Assembly (NCBI RefSeq): GCF_000765145.1
Contig: NZ_JMGA01000009.1
Coordinates: 49,171 to 113,170, forward strand
From: Desulfosporosinus sp. HMP52
GTDB lineage: Bacteria > Bacillota > Desulfitobacteriia > Desulfitobacteriales > Desulfitobacteriaceae
Length of the DNA: 64,000 nucleotides
Direction: 5' to 3'
Below are positions 7,671-16,400 of this stretch, in pieces (position 1 is the stretch's first letter; every line of letters begins with the position of its first letter). The translations under genes were made by a program, and so were the position numbers. The notes under the pieces are model-generated. The model saw only the letters and a program-made list of their open reading frames with translations, did not search any database and had not been told where the DNA came from.

Positions 7671-10016
7671 ATGGATTTTCAGGTAATAGGCAAAGTATTA
7701 CCACGAAAAGATGGAATCGCCAAGGTCTGCGGTAAAGAACCCTTTGCAAGTGATATTGTGGTTCCGCATATGTTATACGCAGTGACTTTACGAAGTGAAC
7801 ACGCCCACGCTGAGATTATTAAGATTGATACTTCGGAAGCTGAAAGCATGGGGGCAGTTTGTATAACTCCTACTGAAGTCCCGGACTTTACTTATAATGA
7901 ACGAACCGTCAGTATCCCTGAAAAAACTTTCTGTGACCGCAAAGTTTTACCTAGGCGTGTCCGTCATGTTGGTGAAGCCATAGCTGCTGTAGCGGCCGAG
8001 ACAGAGGAACTGGCTTTTCGAGCTATGCAGGCCATTAAAGTTGAGTATAATGTCTTGCCCTCTGTGTTGGATCCTGAGGAGGCCATGCAGCCAGAGGCTG
8101 CATCTCTCTATGATGAAATCCTATTAGGAAAACAACAGCTTAAAGTTAAGAATAATGTAGCCTGCGAACGTAATATTGTCATTGGTGATCCGGAAGCTGG
8201 TTTTGCTGCTGCAGATTATATCGTTGAACGGGACTATGATTTGCCGAGGATTTATCATCATCAAATGGAGACTAAAACTGTGGTTTGTCAACCGGAAGCC
8301 AACGGCGGCATTACAATCTGGACCACAACCCAAACAATTCACAATGTGCGTCAACTGTTAGGCCAGATTTTTGAGCTGCCTTTAAGCAAGATTAACGTTA
8401 AGAAACTGAGTATTGGCGGATCCTTTGGTTCTAGTATCCAGATGAATTCCATGATCCCCATTTGTGTCGCTTTAGCCTTGAAGGCCCGATGTCCTGTCAA
8501 GCTGGTTAGCAGTCGGGAAGATGATATCCATGACCATGTGAAATTTCCGGCTCGTATTAAGTTAAAAGTAGGTGTAACGAAGGACGCTAAAATAGTAGCA
8601 GCAGATATGCGGGTTCTTGTCGATATCGGTGCCCATCAAATCAATTCTTATCCTCTCCTGGGCTGTATGTCCGGCTGGTACGCTTCCTTATACAAGTGGC
8701 AGGATTTTCGATTTGACGGTACGGCAGTCTATACAAATAAGGTACCGGGCTGTGCTATGCAAGGGTACGGCAATCCTGAGGTTAACTTCGCTGTGGAGTC
8801 CCATATGGATGTTATAGCCAATGAGTGTGGTTTTGACCCGATTGAGTTTCGGCTGAAAAACTATGTGGGTATTGGCGATGAATTTTGGGGTCAAGGCCCC
8901 ACGGTAAAATCCATTATTAAAAGTTGCGGTGTCGAAGAAATGCTGACGGTGGGCGCTGAGAAAATAGGGTGGAGTGAGCGTCGATCCAGCCAAGCCAAAA
9001 CTGGACGTTACCGCAAAGGGGTGGGTATCGCTCGTGGTTTTCATACTTCAGGCACAGGTGGTCCTAAACCAGGAGAAGTTATTGATTATTCCAGTGCTAC
9101 GATTAAAATCAATGAAGATGGAACGGTAGATGTATTGTCTCCGGTGATGGATTTAGGCGGTGGCACAGGGGAGGCCACGGTTAAAGTAGTTGCTGAGCTG
9201 CTCAAAGTCCCCTATGACAAAGTAGAACTGGCAATTGTGGACACTAGAACAACAGGCTATGATGTGAATACCCATGCTACCCGGGGTGTCTACTGTGGCT
9301 GCGGTGCTGCATTGCACGTGGCAAAACAAGTCAAGATTAAGCTCTTAGAGTTTGCCTCCCGAATTTTGGAGGAAAATCCTGACGATTTGGACTTGAGTTA
9401 TGAGCCGGAAGATAACAAAACCATAATTCATGTTAAGAGATTTAAACAAAAACAAATAAGTATTGGTGAAGTTGCCAAGCTGGCCCAAATTTATAGTTGG
9501 GGTACCATAGCAGTTTCAGACAGTTATCGGCAGAGAAACTGCCCACCCTGTTTCGTCGCTCATTTTATTGAGGTAGAAGTTGATACCTGGACAGGAATCG
9601 TTAAGGTTCCGAGAGCTATACTGCTCGCGGATTCCGGAACCCCTATTAATCCGGATATGCTGGAAGGCCAGTTAATTGGCTCTTTATCCAGAGGGCTAGG
9701 GTATGCTGCCTATGAAAGTACGGAAAATGATTTGGAAACAGGTAAGCTGTTATGTGGGGGCTTCATCACGGATAATAAGATTCCCACCAGCTGCGAGATG
9801 CCTTTAATGGATAATATTCAAGTATATTTTGCCCATACCTATGAGCCTACCGGGCCTTTCGGGGCTAAAGGAATTGGTGAGGCAGCGCTGAATTCCGTGG
9901 CTGCAGCTTATGCTAATGCTATTTACAATGCAATAGGTATTAGATTTTACCAGACTCCTATTACACCGGAAAGAATCCTGCAGGCCCTGGAAGGAGGTGC
10001 CTCCGTTGAAAACTAA
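7671..10016 (+). CDS. Molybdenum hydroxylase large subunit, divergent substrate pocket
   Basis: Molybdopterin subunit, 781 aa, with hammerhead domain (about 1-130) and Mo-binding domains. Its P-loop-like motif reads GGSFGS (249-254) where the two other large subunits of this window have GG(G/A)FGG. The segment aligned with AYRGFGAVQ reads AMQGYGNPE, so Gln364 replaces the Arg that orients xanthine. The C-terminal base is kept (KGIGEA, Glu737). It is probably an active hydroxylase for a substrate other than xanthine. It is followed by its FAD subunit (overlap of about 11 bp) and 2Fe-2S subunit, and shares an operon with an ABC importer. ATG start behind GAGGGGG. Confidence 0.86.
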   Translation: MDFQVIGKVLPRKDGIAKVCGKEPFASDIVVPHMLYAVTLRSEHAHAEIIKIDTSEAESMGAVCITPTEVPDFTYNERTVSIPEKTFCDRKVLPRRVRHVGEAIAAVAAETEELAFRAMQAIKVEYNVLPSVLDPEEAMQPEAASLYDEILLGKQQLKVKNNVACERNIVIGDPEAGFAAADYIVERDYDLPRIYHHQMETKTVVCQPEANGGITIWTTTQTIHNVRQLLGQIFELPLSKINVKKLSIGGSFGSSIQMNSMIPICVALALKARCPVKLVSSREDDIHDHVKFPARIKLKVGVTKDAKIVAADMRVLVDIGAHQINSYPLLGCMSGWYASLYKWQDFRFDGTAVYTNKVPGCAMQGYGNPEVNFAVESHMDVIANECGFDPIEFRLKNYVGIGDEFWGQGPTVKSIIKSCGVEEMLTVGAEKIGWSERRSSQAKTGRYRKGVGIARGFHTSGTGGPKPGEVIDYSSATIKINEDGTVDVLSPVMDLGGGTGEATVKVVAELLKVPYDKVELAIVDTRTTGYDVNTHATRGVYCGCGAALHVAKQVKIKLLEFASRILEENPDDLDLSYEPEDNKTIIHVKRFKQKQISIGEVAKLAQIYSWGTIAVSDSYRQRNCPPCFVAHFIEVEVDTWTGIVKVPRAILLADSGTPINPDMLEGQLIGSLSRGLGYAAYESTENDLETGKLLCGGFITDNKIPTSCEMPLMDNIQVYFAHTYEPTGPFGAKGIGEAALNSVAAAYANAIYNAIGIRFYQTPITPERILQALEGGASVEN

Positions 10017-10896
10017 TACAAAAATCTTGACGTCAGAATTTGAATATCTGGAATGTCCAACCCTAGCGGAAGCTTTAAACTGTCTGTCGAAGTACAATGG
10101 CAAGGCTAAAATTCTTGCAGGGGGGACTGACTTATTGATAAAAATGAAAAGTGGTCTGCTCCAATGCCAATACCTTATTTTTGTGAAGAAGATTGAAGCC
10201 CTGAATTATCTTATCTCAGACAAGAAAACCTTGAGGATCGGGCCAATGATCAACTTAAGGAGCATTGAAAAGAATGAACAGGTCAAGGCCTATTACAGTG
10301 CTTTGTTTGAAGCGGTTCGTTCAATGGCAGCTACCTCAGTGAAAAATATGGCGACCATTGGTGGAAACCTCTGTAATGGTTCACCGGCTGCAGATACCGC
10401 GCCTCCACTGCTGGTCTATGGCGCAACTCTGAAATTATCCAGTATGCGGGGAGATAGAATTGTTCCGGTCGAAGAATTTTTCCTGGGGCCTAGTCAAACT
10501 GTTTTAGAGAGTGATGAACTGCTAACAGAAATATGTCTGCCTGATTTAGGAGACCAAGTTGGCAGCAGCTTTCTCAAGTTGGGGAGGGTATCAGCTGATA
10601 TCGCCAAAATTAATGTTGCTGTCTGTTTAAATCGCAACGGCAAGACTGTCGGCAATTGTAGGATTGCCTTCGGCTCTGTAGCGCCGACACCGATTAGAAT
10701 ACCTGAGGCAGAAGAAATCCTTAAGGGTCAAGAAATGAGCGACGAGTTAATAGTCAAAGCTGCCAAGGCTGCGGCTGGCCTAATCAAACCGATTACCGAC
10801 AAACGGTCAACGAATAGCTATCGTCAACAAGTAAGTAAAGTGATCTTGGAAGAGGGTATACGGTCAGCATGGCAGCGGGCTGGAGGTGAGCTGTAA
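10006..10896 (+). CDS. Molybdenum hydroxylase FAD-binding subunit (CoxM/XdhB type)
   Basis: Medium subunit, about 296 aa, that carries electrons from the Fe-S clusters to the FAD. It shows both FAD loops: AGGTDLLIKM (about residue 45) and TIGGNLCNGSPAADTAPPLL (about 125), and the C-terminal CO-dehydrogenase flavoprotein domain. I choose the TTG at 10006 as start because AAGGAGG (9991-9997) lies 8 nt before it; a GTG at 9997 overlaps that ribosome site. The start overlaps the end of the large-subunit gene, so translation is probably coupled. Its stop overlaps the ATG of the 2Fe-2S gene (TAATG). Confidence 0.88.
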   Translation: MKTNTKILTSEFEYLECPTLAEALNCLSKYNGKAKILAGGTDLLIKMKSGLLQCQYLIFVKKIEALNYLISDKKTLRIGPMINLRSIEKNEQVKAYYSALFEAVRSMAATSVKNMATIGGNLCNGSPAADTAPPLLVYGATLKLSSMRGDRIVPVEEFFLGPSQTVLESDELLTEICLPDLGDQVGSSFLKLGRVSADIAKINVAVCLNRNGKTVGNCRIAFGSVAPTPIRIPEAEEILKGQEMSDELIVKAAKAAAGLIKPITDKRSTNSYRQQVSKVILEEGIRSAWQRAGGEL

Positions 10897-11390
10897 TGGA
10901 GAAAAGGTTAATTAAAGTCACCATTAACGGTAAGTTACGAGAATTGTTCGTTAAGTCGAATGATCTCCTTCTCAATGTTTTGCGCAATGATTTAAACCTC
11001 ATGGGTACCAAGTACGGTTGTGGTATCGGAGAGTGCGGAGCTTGTACAGTGCTCTTAGATGGCCAAACCGTCTTAGCTTGCCTTATTTTAGCTGTAACGG
11101 TTGACGGTCAAGAAATTACTACTATAGAAGGAATGGGTGATCCTGTTCAGCTGCATCCTCTTCAGGAGTCCTTCATTGAGCATGGCGCTGTGCAATGCGG
11201 CTTTTGTACCCCGGGGATGTTGTTGGCAGGTGAGGCCTTACTTAAGGAAAATCCTAATCCTAGTGAAGAAGAAATTCGCGAGTATCTGAGGGGTAATCTT
11301 TGTCGATGCACCGGTTATGCAGCAATCGTTAAGGCAATTAAGTCGGAAGCAAAATCTCAGAGTGCTGACCCGGGTACCCTCAGTGAATAA
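10896..11390 (+). CDS. Molybdenum hydroxylase 2Fe-2S subunit (CoxS/XdhC type)
   Basis: Small iron-sulfur subunit, 164 aa, normal length. N-terminal plant-ferredoxin fold with YGCGIGECGACTV and a following Cys (LACLIL), then the four-helix second-cluster domain with VQCGFCTPGML and GNLCRCTGY. It passes electrons from the Mo centre to the FAD subunit encoded just upstream. The ATG overlaps the preceding stop by one base, consistent with coupled translation in the order large-medium-small. About 27 bp separate it from the first permease gene. Confidence 0.92.
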   Translation: MEKRLIKVTINGKLRELFVKSNDLLLNVLRNDLNLMGTKYGCGIGECGACTVLLDGQTVLACLILAVTVDGQEITTIEGMGDPVQLHPLQESFIEHGAVQCGFCTPGMLLAGEALLKENPNPSEEEIREYLRGNLCRCTGYAAIVKAIKSEAKSQSADPGTLSE

Positions 11391-11417
11391 GACTAAACAA
11401 AAAGGAGGTTGGGGCTT

Positions 11418-12338
11418 TTGTCACTTCTCTTATCTCAGATTATCAATGCAATAATGCTGGGTTCTACCTATTCGTTGATTGCCATTGGTTTCTCCCTATT
11501 CTTTGGAGTTATGGATATAGTTGTGTTTTCAGCAGGAGACGTAGCGATTGTTGCCGCATTTAGCATTTTGGTGCTCATGGGAACTCAAATGCTTCCTGTT
11601 CTGGACTCTATACTCCCTCACGCTGTTTCTTCAGTAGTAATGGTTTTCGTGGGGGCAATGATCACTGCCTTACTCATGCTCCTGATGTATCGTCTAGTGA
11701 TTAAACCCTTTGAAGGCAAAAGTCCGCTGATGCCCCTTCTCAGCACCATAGCTTCCGGGATTGTACTCCGAGAACTGATTGGTATTTTCTATCCTCAAGG
11801 AAGAAATCCCCAGGCGTTTCCTCAGATGCTCCCTAGTGGAACAATTTCTTCCAGCCTTATGATATCCTGGCGAAATGTTATTATTATTCTGGCCACAGTA
11901 TTCCTGGTGGCACTGCTTTATTGGTTTGTTAATAAAACTAAAATTGGTTTATCCATTCAAGCTGTGTCTCAGAATAGAGAAGCGGCCATGATGGTAGGGC
12001 TTAACTGGCGACTAAGTATTTTGGTGACTTTCTTAATTGGGGGATTTTTACTGGGGGTCAGTGGTTTCCTGGTAGCATCTTATTCTGAAGTTGTACGTTT
12101 TGACATGGGCTCAATGTATGGATTGAAGGGATTCAGCGCTGCTGTGGTAGGTGGCCTGGGCAGTATGTTCGGCGGAATAGCCGGTGGAATGCTCATTGCC
12201 TTTATCGAAGTTTTTGTTACCGCTTATATCCCCGGAGGCTCAGCCTATTCCGGTGTTGCCGGATTTTTGATGGTCATCGTTTTTATATTATTTAAGCCTG
12301 AAGGAATCCTGGGAGAAAAAACAGTCGAAAAGGTTTAG
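11418..12338 (+). CDS. ABC importer permease, LivH-like
   Basis: Inner-membrane permease, about 306 aa, of the branched-chain amino acid/urea (HAAT) class, with about eight hydrophobic segments and the family opening IINAIMLGSTYSLIAIGFSL. The loop QAVSQNREAAMMVGLN contacts the ATPase subunits. The start is taken as TTG 11418, nine bases after AAAGGAGG (11401-11408); a TTG at 11409 directly abuts the ribosome site. It forms a heterodimer with the product of 12365-13549. Cargo is unknown but likely tied to the hydroxylase encoded immediately upstream. Confidence 0.88.
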   Translation: MSLLLSQIINAIMLGSTYSLIAIGFSLFFGVMDIVVFSAGDVAIVAAFSILVLMGTQMLPVLDSILPHAVSSVVMVFVGAMITALLMLLMYRLVIKPFEGKSPLMPLLSTIASGIVLRELIGIFYPQGRNPQAFPQMLPSGTISSSLMISWRNVIIILATVFLVALLYWFVNKTKIGLSIQAVSQNREAAMMVGLNWRLSILVTFLIGGFLLGVSGFLVASYSEVVRFDMGSMYGLKGFSAAVVGGLGSMFGGIAGGMLIAFIEVFVTAYIPGGSAYSGVAGFLMVIVFILFKPEGILGEKTVEKV

Positions 12339-12364
12339 TATGCACCAGAGGAGGAGGTTAACAA

Positions 12365-13549
12365 GTGCAAAGAGCTGCTTTTGCATCGAAAAATAGTCTG
12401 GTTACACTGCTCGTTAGTGTTTTAGCTTGTGTATTTTTATATTTTGCCTTAGTGGGATCCTTATTTGTTGCCTTGGCTGTCATTGGCATTGGTTTAGCTT
12501 TAATTGTATTAGGTGAATACAGGGGCAAGGCTGAAGCAATTCATACAGCCTTTGGAGAACATAGAAGTTTGGGTATAACTGTGTTGATCATCTTTGTGCT
12601 GACCCTCCCGTTCTTACTAAAGGGCAACAATTATTTGCTCCATATTGTTGTTATGGGGGGAATCTATAGTGTGGTGGCTCTGGGGCTTAACTTCCAAATG
12701 GGCAGTACCGGAATGGTAAACTTTGCGACTGCAGCGTTTTTTGGTACGGGTGCCTATACGTCAGCTCTATTAGTTACGAAGTTTAATATTTCACCCTGGC
12801 TGGGTACAGTGAGCGGGTTAGTATTGGCTGCTGTGCTGGGGCTGCTCTTTGGTATCCCGGCCTTAAAAACCCGTGGTTATTACCTTTCCCTTGTTACCAT
12901 GGCTTTGCAGGTTATTTTTACCCTGATGATTATTAATACAAGTTGGCTTGGCGGCCCCAATGGTGTTCCTGGCATACCTGCCTATAGTCTCGCTGGATTT
13001 TCTCTAAAGACATCGGTTGTGCTATTTGGCATTAAATTACCTTATCAAGCAAATTACTACTACTTGGTTTTCGGTATTCTTGGTTTGGCTGTTTTGGTAG
13101 CGGCTCGTTTATATAATTCCCACGTAGGTTTGGCCTGGAATGCCATCGAACAGGATGAAATTGTGGCCGTGACTCAAGGGATTAATCAAACCAAGATTAA
13201 ATTATTGGCTTTTGCTTTGGGGGCAGCATTCGCTGGCCTGGCAGGCGCATTATATGGTCATTATACGAGTTTTATTGGGGTTGAGAATTTTGACTTTTCC
13301 ATATCCCTCATCTTCATCTGCATGGTTTTATTGGGAGGAATGGACAATGTCCTTGGGGTTGTCCTAGGAGCAATGTTGTTGACCATAGTTGATGAGAAGC
13401 TTCGCGATTTCGCTGACTATCGTATGTTAATGTATAGTTTAATTTTAATCATAATTTTGTTGGCGCGTTCCCAAGGTTTGCTGCCTAAGCGAATTAGAAA
13501 GTACGGTAAACTAAGAGACAGCAAGATAGAACCTATTTCTAACGGATGA
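12365..13549 (+). CDS. ABC importer permease, LivM-like
   Basis: Second membrane subunit of the importer, 394 aa, with about ten transmembrane segments and the LivM hallmark YSVVALGLNFQMGSTGMVNF near residue 100 and LAWNAIEQDEIVA as the coupling loop. An N-terminal extension of about 75 residues holds two additional hydrophobic stretches. GTG start behind AGGAGGAGG. 26 bp after the first permease and 20 bp before the first ATPase gene, all in one operon. Confidence 0.88.
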   Translation: MQRAAFASKNSLVTLLVSVLACVFLYFALVGSLFVALAVIGIGLALIVLGEYRGKAEAIHTAFGEHRSLGITVLIIFVLTLPFLLKGNNYLLHIVVMGGIYSVVALGLNFQMGSTGMVNFATAAFFGTGAYTSALLVTKFNISPWLGTVSGLVLAAVLGLLFGIPALKTRGYYLSLVTMALQVIFTLMIINTSWLGGPNGVPGIPAYSLAGFSLKTSVVLFGIKLPYQANYYYLVFGILGLAVLVAARLYNSHVGLAWNAIEQDEIVAVTQGINQTKIKLLAFALGAAFAGLAGALYGHYTSFIGVENFDFSISLIFICMVLLGGMDNVLGVVLGAMLLTIVDEKLRDFADYRMLMYSLILIIILLARSQGLLPKRIRKYGKLRDSKIEPISNG

Positions 13550-13568
13550 ATGGGGGGCACTTAAGGCA

Positions 13569-14333
13569 ATGAAAGTTATGCAGACAGAGTCTCTAACAAT
13601 TAATTTCGGAGGGTTAAAGGCAGTCGATGAAGTTGATTTTGCAATAGCTGATGAGGTAGTAGGGTTGCTGGGTCCCAATGGTTCGGGTAAAACCACCTTT
13701 CTGAATCTGGTAAGTGGAATTTATCAACCAACCAGTGGCAAAATCATCTTTCAACAGGAAGATATTACTGGCTCGGGAGCCCACGTTATTCGGGGCAAAG
13801 GCATAGCGCGCACTTTCCAGACTAATCGGCTTTGCCTGAACCTGAGCGTTATTGATAACATGCTCCTCGGTCTTTACAGTCAGAAGGAATCTACTTGGTG
13901 GCAAGCTATCCTGCAACCGAAGCGCTGCCGGAAAGAACTTAGGCAGAATATTGAAAAGTGTTTGCTGTTGCTAGAACATTTTAATCCAGATCTAGTTGAG
14001 AAAGCCTATGATCCGATTACAAGTATTGCGCTTATAGATCGGCGCAGAATTGAAATTGCCAGGGCAATCGTCGGTGATCCCAAATTATTATTGCTTGACG
14101 AGCCAACAGCTGGGCTAAACTCTGAAGAAACAACCCAAATCATCAATGATATCGGAAAGATTCGCCAGGGCGACCAGCAGATATGTATGATCATTATCGA
14201 ACACGATATGAACGTTATCTCGAGCATTTGTAATAGAGTTGTTGTTTTGAATGCCGGCAAGAAAATCGCCGACGATACCTATCAAGAAATTTGTAAGAAC
14301 GAGCAGGTGCAAACTGCTTACCTAGGAGGATAA
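13569..14333 (+). CDS. ABC importer ATPase, LivG-like, with degenerate signature motif
   Basis: Nucleotide-binding subunit, 254 aa, LivG length. Walker A GPNGSGKT (about residues 34-41), Walker B LLLLDEPTAG, and the H-loop IIIEHDM are intact. The ABC signature, normally LSYGQ/LAYGQ before QRRLEIARA, reads IALID before RRRIEIARA, so the signature glycine is replaced by isoleucine. The partner ATPase has a canonical LSGGE, giving an asymmetric pair with one consensus and one degenerate site. Four bases separate this gene from the next ATPase gene. Confidence 0.87.
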   Translation: MKVMQTESLTINFGGLKAVDEVDFAIADEVVGLLGPNGSGKTTFLNLVSGIYQPTSGKIIFQQEDITGSGAHVIRGKGIARTFQTNRLCLNLSVIDNMLLGLYSQKESTWWQAILQPKRCRKELRQNIEKCLLLLEHFNPDLVEKAYDPITSIALIDRRRIEIARAIVGDPKLLLLDEPTAGLNSEETTQIINDIGKIRQGDQQICMIIIEHDMNVISSICNRVVVLNAGKKIADDTYQEICKNEQVQTAYLGG

Positions 14334-14337
14334 GATC

Positions 14338-15054
14338 ATGCTAGAACTTTGCAATATCAGTACAAAATATGGTCAGATTCCTATGTTAATGGAGGTAAGT
14401 ATTAAGGTTGACAAAGGTGAAGCGGTCTGTTTATTAGGGGCTAACGGAGCGGGAAAAACAACTGTGTTAAAAACCATTATAAGTATGGTTAAGCCTATTA
14501 AGGGAGAGGTCTTTTTTAATGGTCAAAGGCTTGATCTTCTGCCTTCACATAAAGTAATTCAGGCAGGAATTGCTATTGTACCGGAGCGGGAAGGATTATT
14601 CCCCAAACTCACTGTAGAAAACAATCTGCTAATGGGGGCTTATTACGAAAAAGATAAGCAAAAAATCAACCACAGAATGGAAGAAGTCTTAACAATCTTT
14701 CCTAAACTAAAAGAGAGGTTCCGGCGCAATGCAGGTACTCTGAGTGGTGGTGAACGGAAGATGCTGGGAATTGGGAGAGCCCTTTTAGCGGATCCGCAGG
14801 TATTATTGTTAGATGAACCCTCCCTAGGTCTTGCTCCTGCTTTGGTTCACGAAGTTTATGCCGTTATTGAACGAATTAAGAAAGAAAAGAATCTGGCCAT
14901 TCTTTTAGTTGAACAAAATGCCTTAAAAGCTTTATCCGTTGTAGAGCGGGGATATGCCTTGCAAAAGGGCGGGATCTTTCTGGAAGGTTCCAGCGCAGAG
15001 CTTCGAGAAAATAAGATTGTGGTAGAATCTTATCTTTCTAGCTGTAGTGTATAG
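14338..15054 (+). CDS. ABC importer ATPase, LivF-like
   Basis: Second nucleotide-binding subunit, 238 aa, typical LivF length. Walker A GANGAGKT, signature LSGGER, Walker B VLLLDEPSLGL, H-loop LLVEQN, and the LivF-type IAIVPEREGLFPKLTVENNL segment are all present. ATG start behind GGAGGATAAG. It is the last gene of the operon that runs from the binding protein (6247) through the second molybdenum hydroxylase. No obvious terminator follows directly. Confidence 0.9.
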   Translation: MLELCNISTKYGQIPMLMEVSIKVDKGEAVCLLGANGAGKTTVLKTIISMVKPIKGEVFFNGQRLDLLPSHKVIQAGIAIVPEREGLFPKLTVENNLLMGAYYEKDKQKINHRMEEVLTIFPKLKERFRRNAGTLSGGERKMLGIGRALLADPQVLLLDEPSLGLAPALVHEVYAVIERIKKEKNLAILLVEQNALKALSVVERGYALQKGGIFLEGSSAELRENKIVVESYLSSCSV

Positions 15055-15379
15055 CTTTTAGATTTGGACAGTTAGGCCAGCAAAGAAATCGTTTACAATC
15101 TTACTAGGCTTAGAATATAATCTTAAATATCATTATGGGCTAGTTTCTACTATGCCTATTCATTGAAATATGTGGTTATATCGACTTCTCATAAGGAAAT
15201 AATGGATATTATGTAAGATTATTTTCTGAGTTAAAAAAGAAGGATATTTCAGATCCATATCGAATTTGTATATTATAGAATGAATTTACTTTATTGTGAT
15301 ACAAATTCGCTGTGGTTTTGTATCCGCAGAGTCCGAACTGATTTAAGAGTCCTAGTATAATTGAATACTTTTTCTTTTA
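15055..15379 (+). other. Leader region upstream of riboswitch; degenerate purine-aptamer-like core
   Basis: AT-rich non-coding stretch. At about 15115-15180 it contains ATATAATC, then TATGGG, then AGTTTCTAC at nearly the spacing of a purine riboswitch, and a possible kissing CC, but I cannot pair P1 and P2 convincingly. The rest (15190-15379) shows no gene and must contain the promoter for the downstream leader, which I cannot place with confidence. Confidence 0.25.
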
Positions 15380-15444
15380 CTCATATATCCCTGATAATTG
15401 GATCGGGGGTTTCTACGAGGCAACCGTAATTGCTTCTCTATGAG
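15380..15444 (+). promoter_or_regulatory. Purine-family riboswitch aptamer (variant)
   Basis: Three-way-junction RNA of the guanine/adenine riboswitch family. P1 is CUCAUA (15380-15385) with UAUGAG (15439-15444). P2 is CCCUGAU (15389-15395) with AUCGGGG (15402-15408), with loop AAUUGG. J2/3 is the invariant GUUUCUAC (15409-15416). P3 is GAGGCA (15417-15422) with UGCUUC (15431-15436), with loop ACCGUAAU. The specificity base equivalent to position 74 is C (15438), as in guanine-type switches. Two joining-region bases differ from consensus: J1/2 is UAU rather than UAA, and J3/1 is UC rather than AC. It precedes the third molybdenum hydroxylase operon. Confidence 0.82.
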
Positions 15445-15487
15445 CCAGAGATGGTTCATAGAATCCAGCAATAGAGGTTGTTTTTTT
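15421..15487 (+). terminator. Riboswitch-controlled intrinsic terminator
   Basis: Long stem made of CAACC/GGTTG (15421-15425 with 15476-15480), ATTGCT/AGCAAT (15429-15434 with 15467-15472) and CTATGAGCC/GGTTCATAG (15438-15446 with 15453-15461), followed by seven T residues (15481-15487). Its 5' half consumes the L3, P3 and P1 3' strands of the aptamer. Terminator and folded aptamer are therefore mutually exclusive, which predicts ligand-induced read-through (an ON switch) into the hydroxylase genes. Confidence 0.8.
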
Positions 15488-15561
15488 GTGTGCCCAAAAG
15501 TTGACAGAAGATTTAAACATCAAAAGAAGGGGACTCTTAAAATGATAATAGGGGTGAGAAA

Positions 15562-16398
15562 ATGAAGTATTTCCAACCGCAGAGCGTAGAAGAGGCATTA
15601 GAACTTGCTTACACATCGGAGGCAACTTTCTTAGCCGGAGGAACAGATCTTGTACTTCATATGCGTACGGGAAAGGTTCAGCCCTTAGGTCTGATAGACC
15701 TGGGCAAGATTTCAGTACTGCGAGAAATAAAGGAAATTGAAGGATCCTTGGAGATCGGGAGTATGGCAACCTTTGCTGAATTAGGAAAAAGTGAGCTTGT
15801 TTTTCGGAAGGCCCATGCCCTTTGGCAAGCTTGTCAAACAATGGGTTCTCCGCAAATACGCAATCAAGCAACAATAGGCGGAAATTTGGGTAATTGTTCC
15901 CCGGCAGCGGATGGTTTGCCGGCCCTATTGGCCTTAGGAGCGGAGGTTTGTCTAAGTACAAAGGCCGGAAATGAGATTTTACCCTTAGAGTCTCTTCTGA
16001 GCCGGACACCTCTGCTGGAGCAGGGAACGCTTATCAGAGGATTTCGCATTCCCATAAATGGTCAGAAAAGTGGGTTCGCTAAGTTAGGCAGACGGAAGGC
16101 CCTGGCGATTGCTCGCCTCAGTGTTGCTGTCTCGGTAGAAATGAATGGAAGTCGAATAGATAATGTTCGCGTTGCTTTAGGGGCAGTTGGCAGACGGGCT
16201 TTTTTAAGTGAAGCTCTGGGTCAAGAATTAAGTGGACAAGAATTGAATAATGAATTGCTGGAAAAGGGTGTTTTAGAAGTTCAGCGGATTGTTCGAGAGG
16301 CATTAGGAACTCGAGCCTCCGCGCCCTATAAACGAGTAGCAGTAGCCGGAGTCTTTCGTGAGGCTTTGGCAACCATTATTCCTGAGGGGGGAAAATAA
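15562..16398 (+). CDS. Molybdenum hydroxylase FAD-binding subunit (third system)
   Basis: Medium subunit, 278 aa, with FAD loops AGGTDLVLHM (about residue 26) and TIGGNLGNCSPAADGLPALLAL (about 103) and a C-terminal CoxM domain. ATG start behind a GGGGTGAG ribosome site. First gene of a four-gene unit controlled by the purine-type riboswitch 75 bp upstream. Two bases separate it from the 2Fe-2S gene. The order medium-small-large differs from the second system, so the two operons are not simple recent duplicates. Confidence 0.88.
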   Translation: MKYFQPQSVEEALELAYTSEATFLAGGTDLVLHMRTGKVQPLGLIDLGKISVLREIKEIEGSLEIGSMATFAELGKSELVFRKAHALWQACQTMGSPQIRNQATIGGNLGNCSPAADGLPALLALGAEVCLSTKAGNEILPLESLLSRTPLLEQGTLIRGFRIPINGQKSGFAKLGRRKALAIARLSVAVSVEMNGSRIDNVRVALGAVGRRAFLSEALGQELSGQELNNELLEKGVLEVQRIVREALGTRASAPYKRVAVAGVFREALATIIPEGGK

Positions 16399-16400
16399 GT

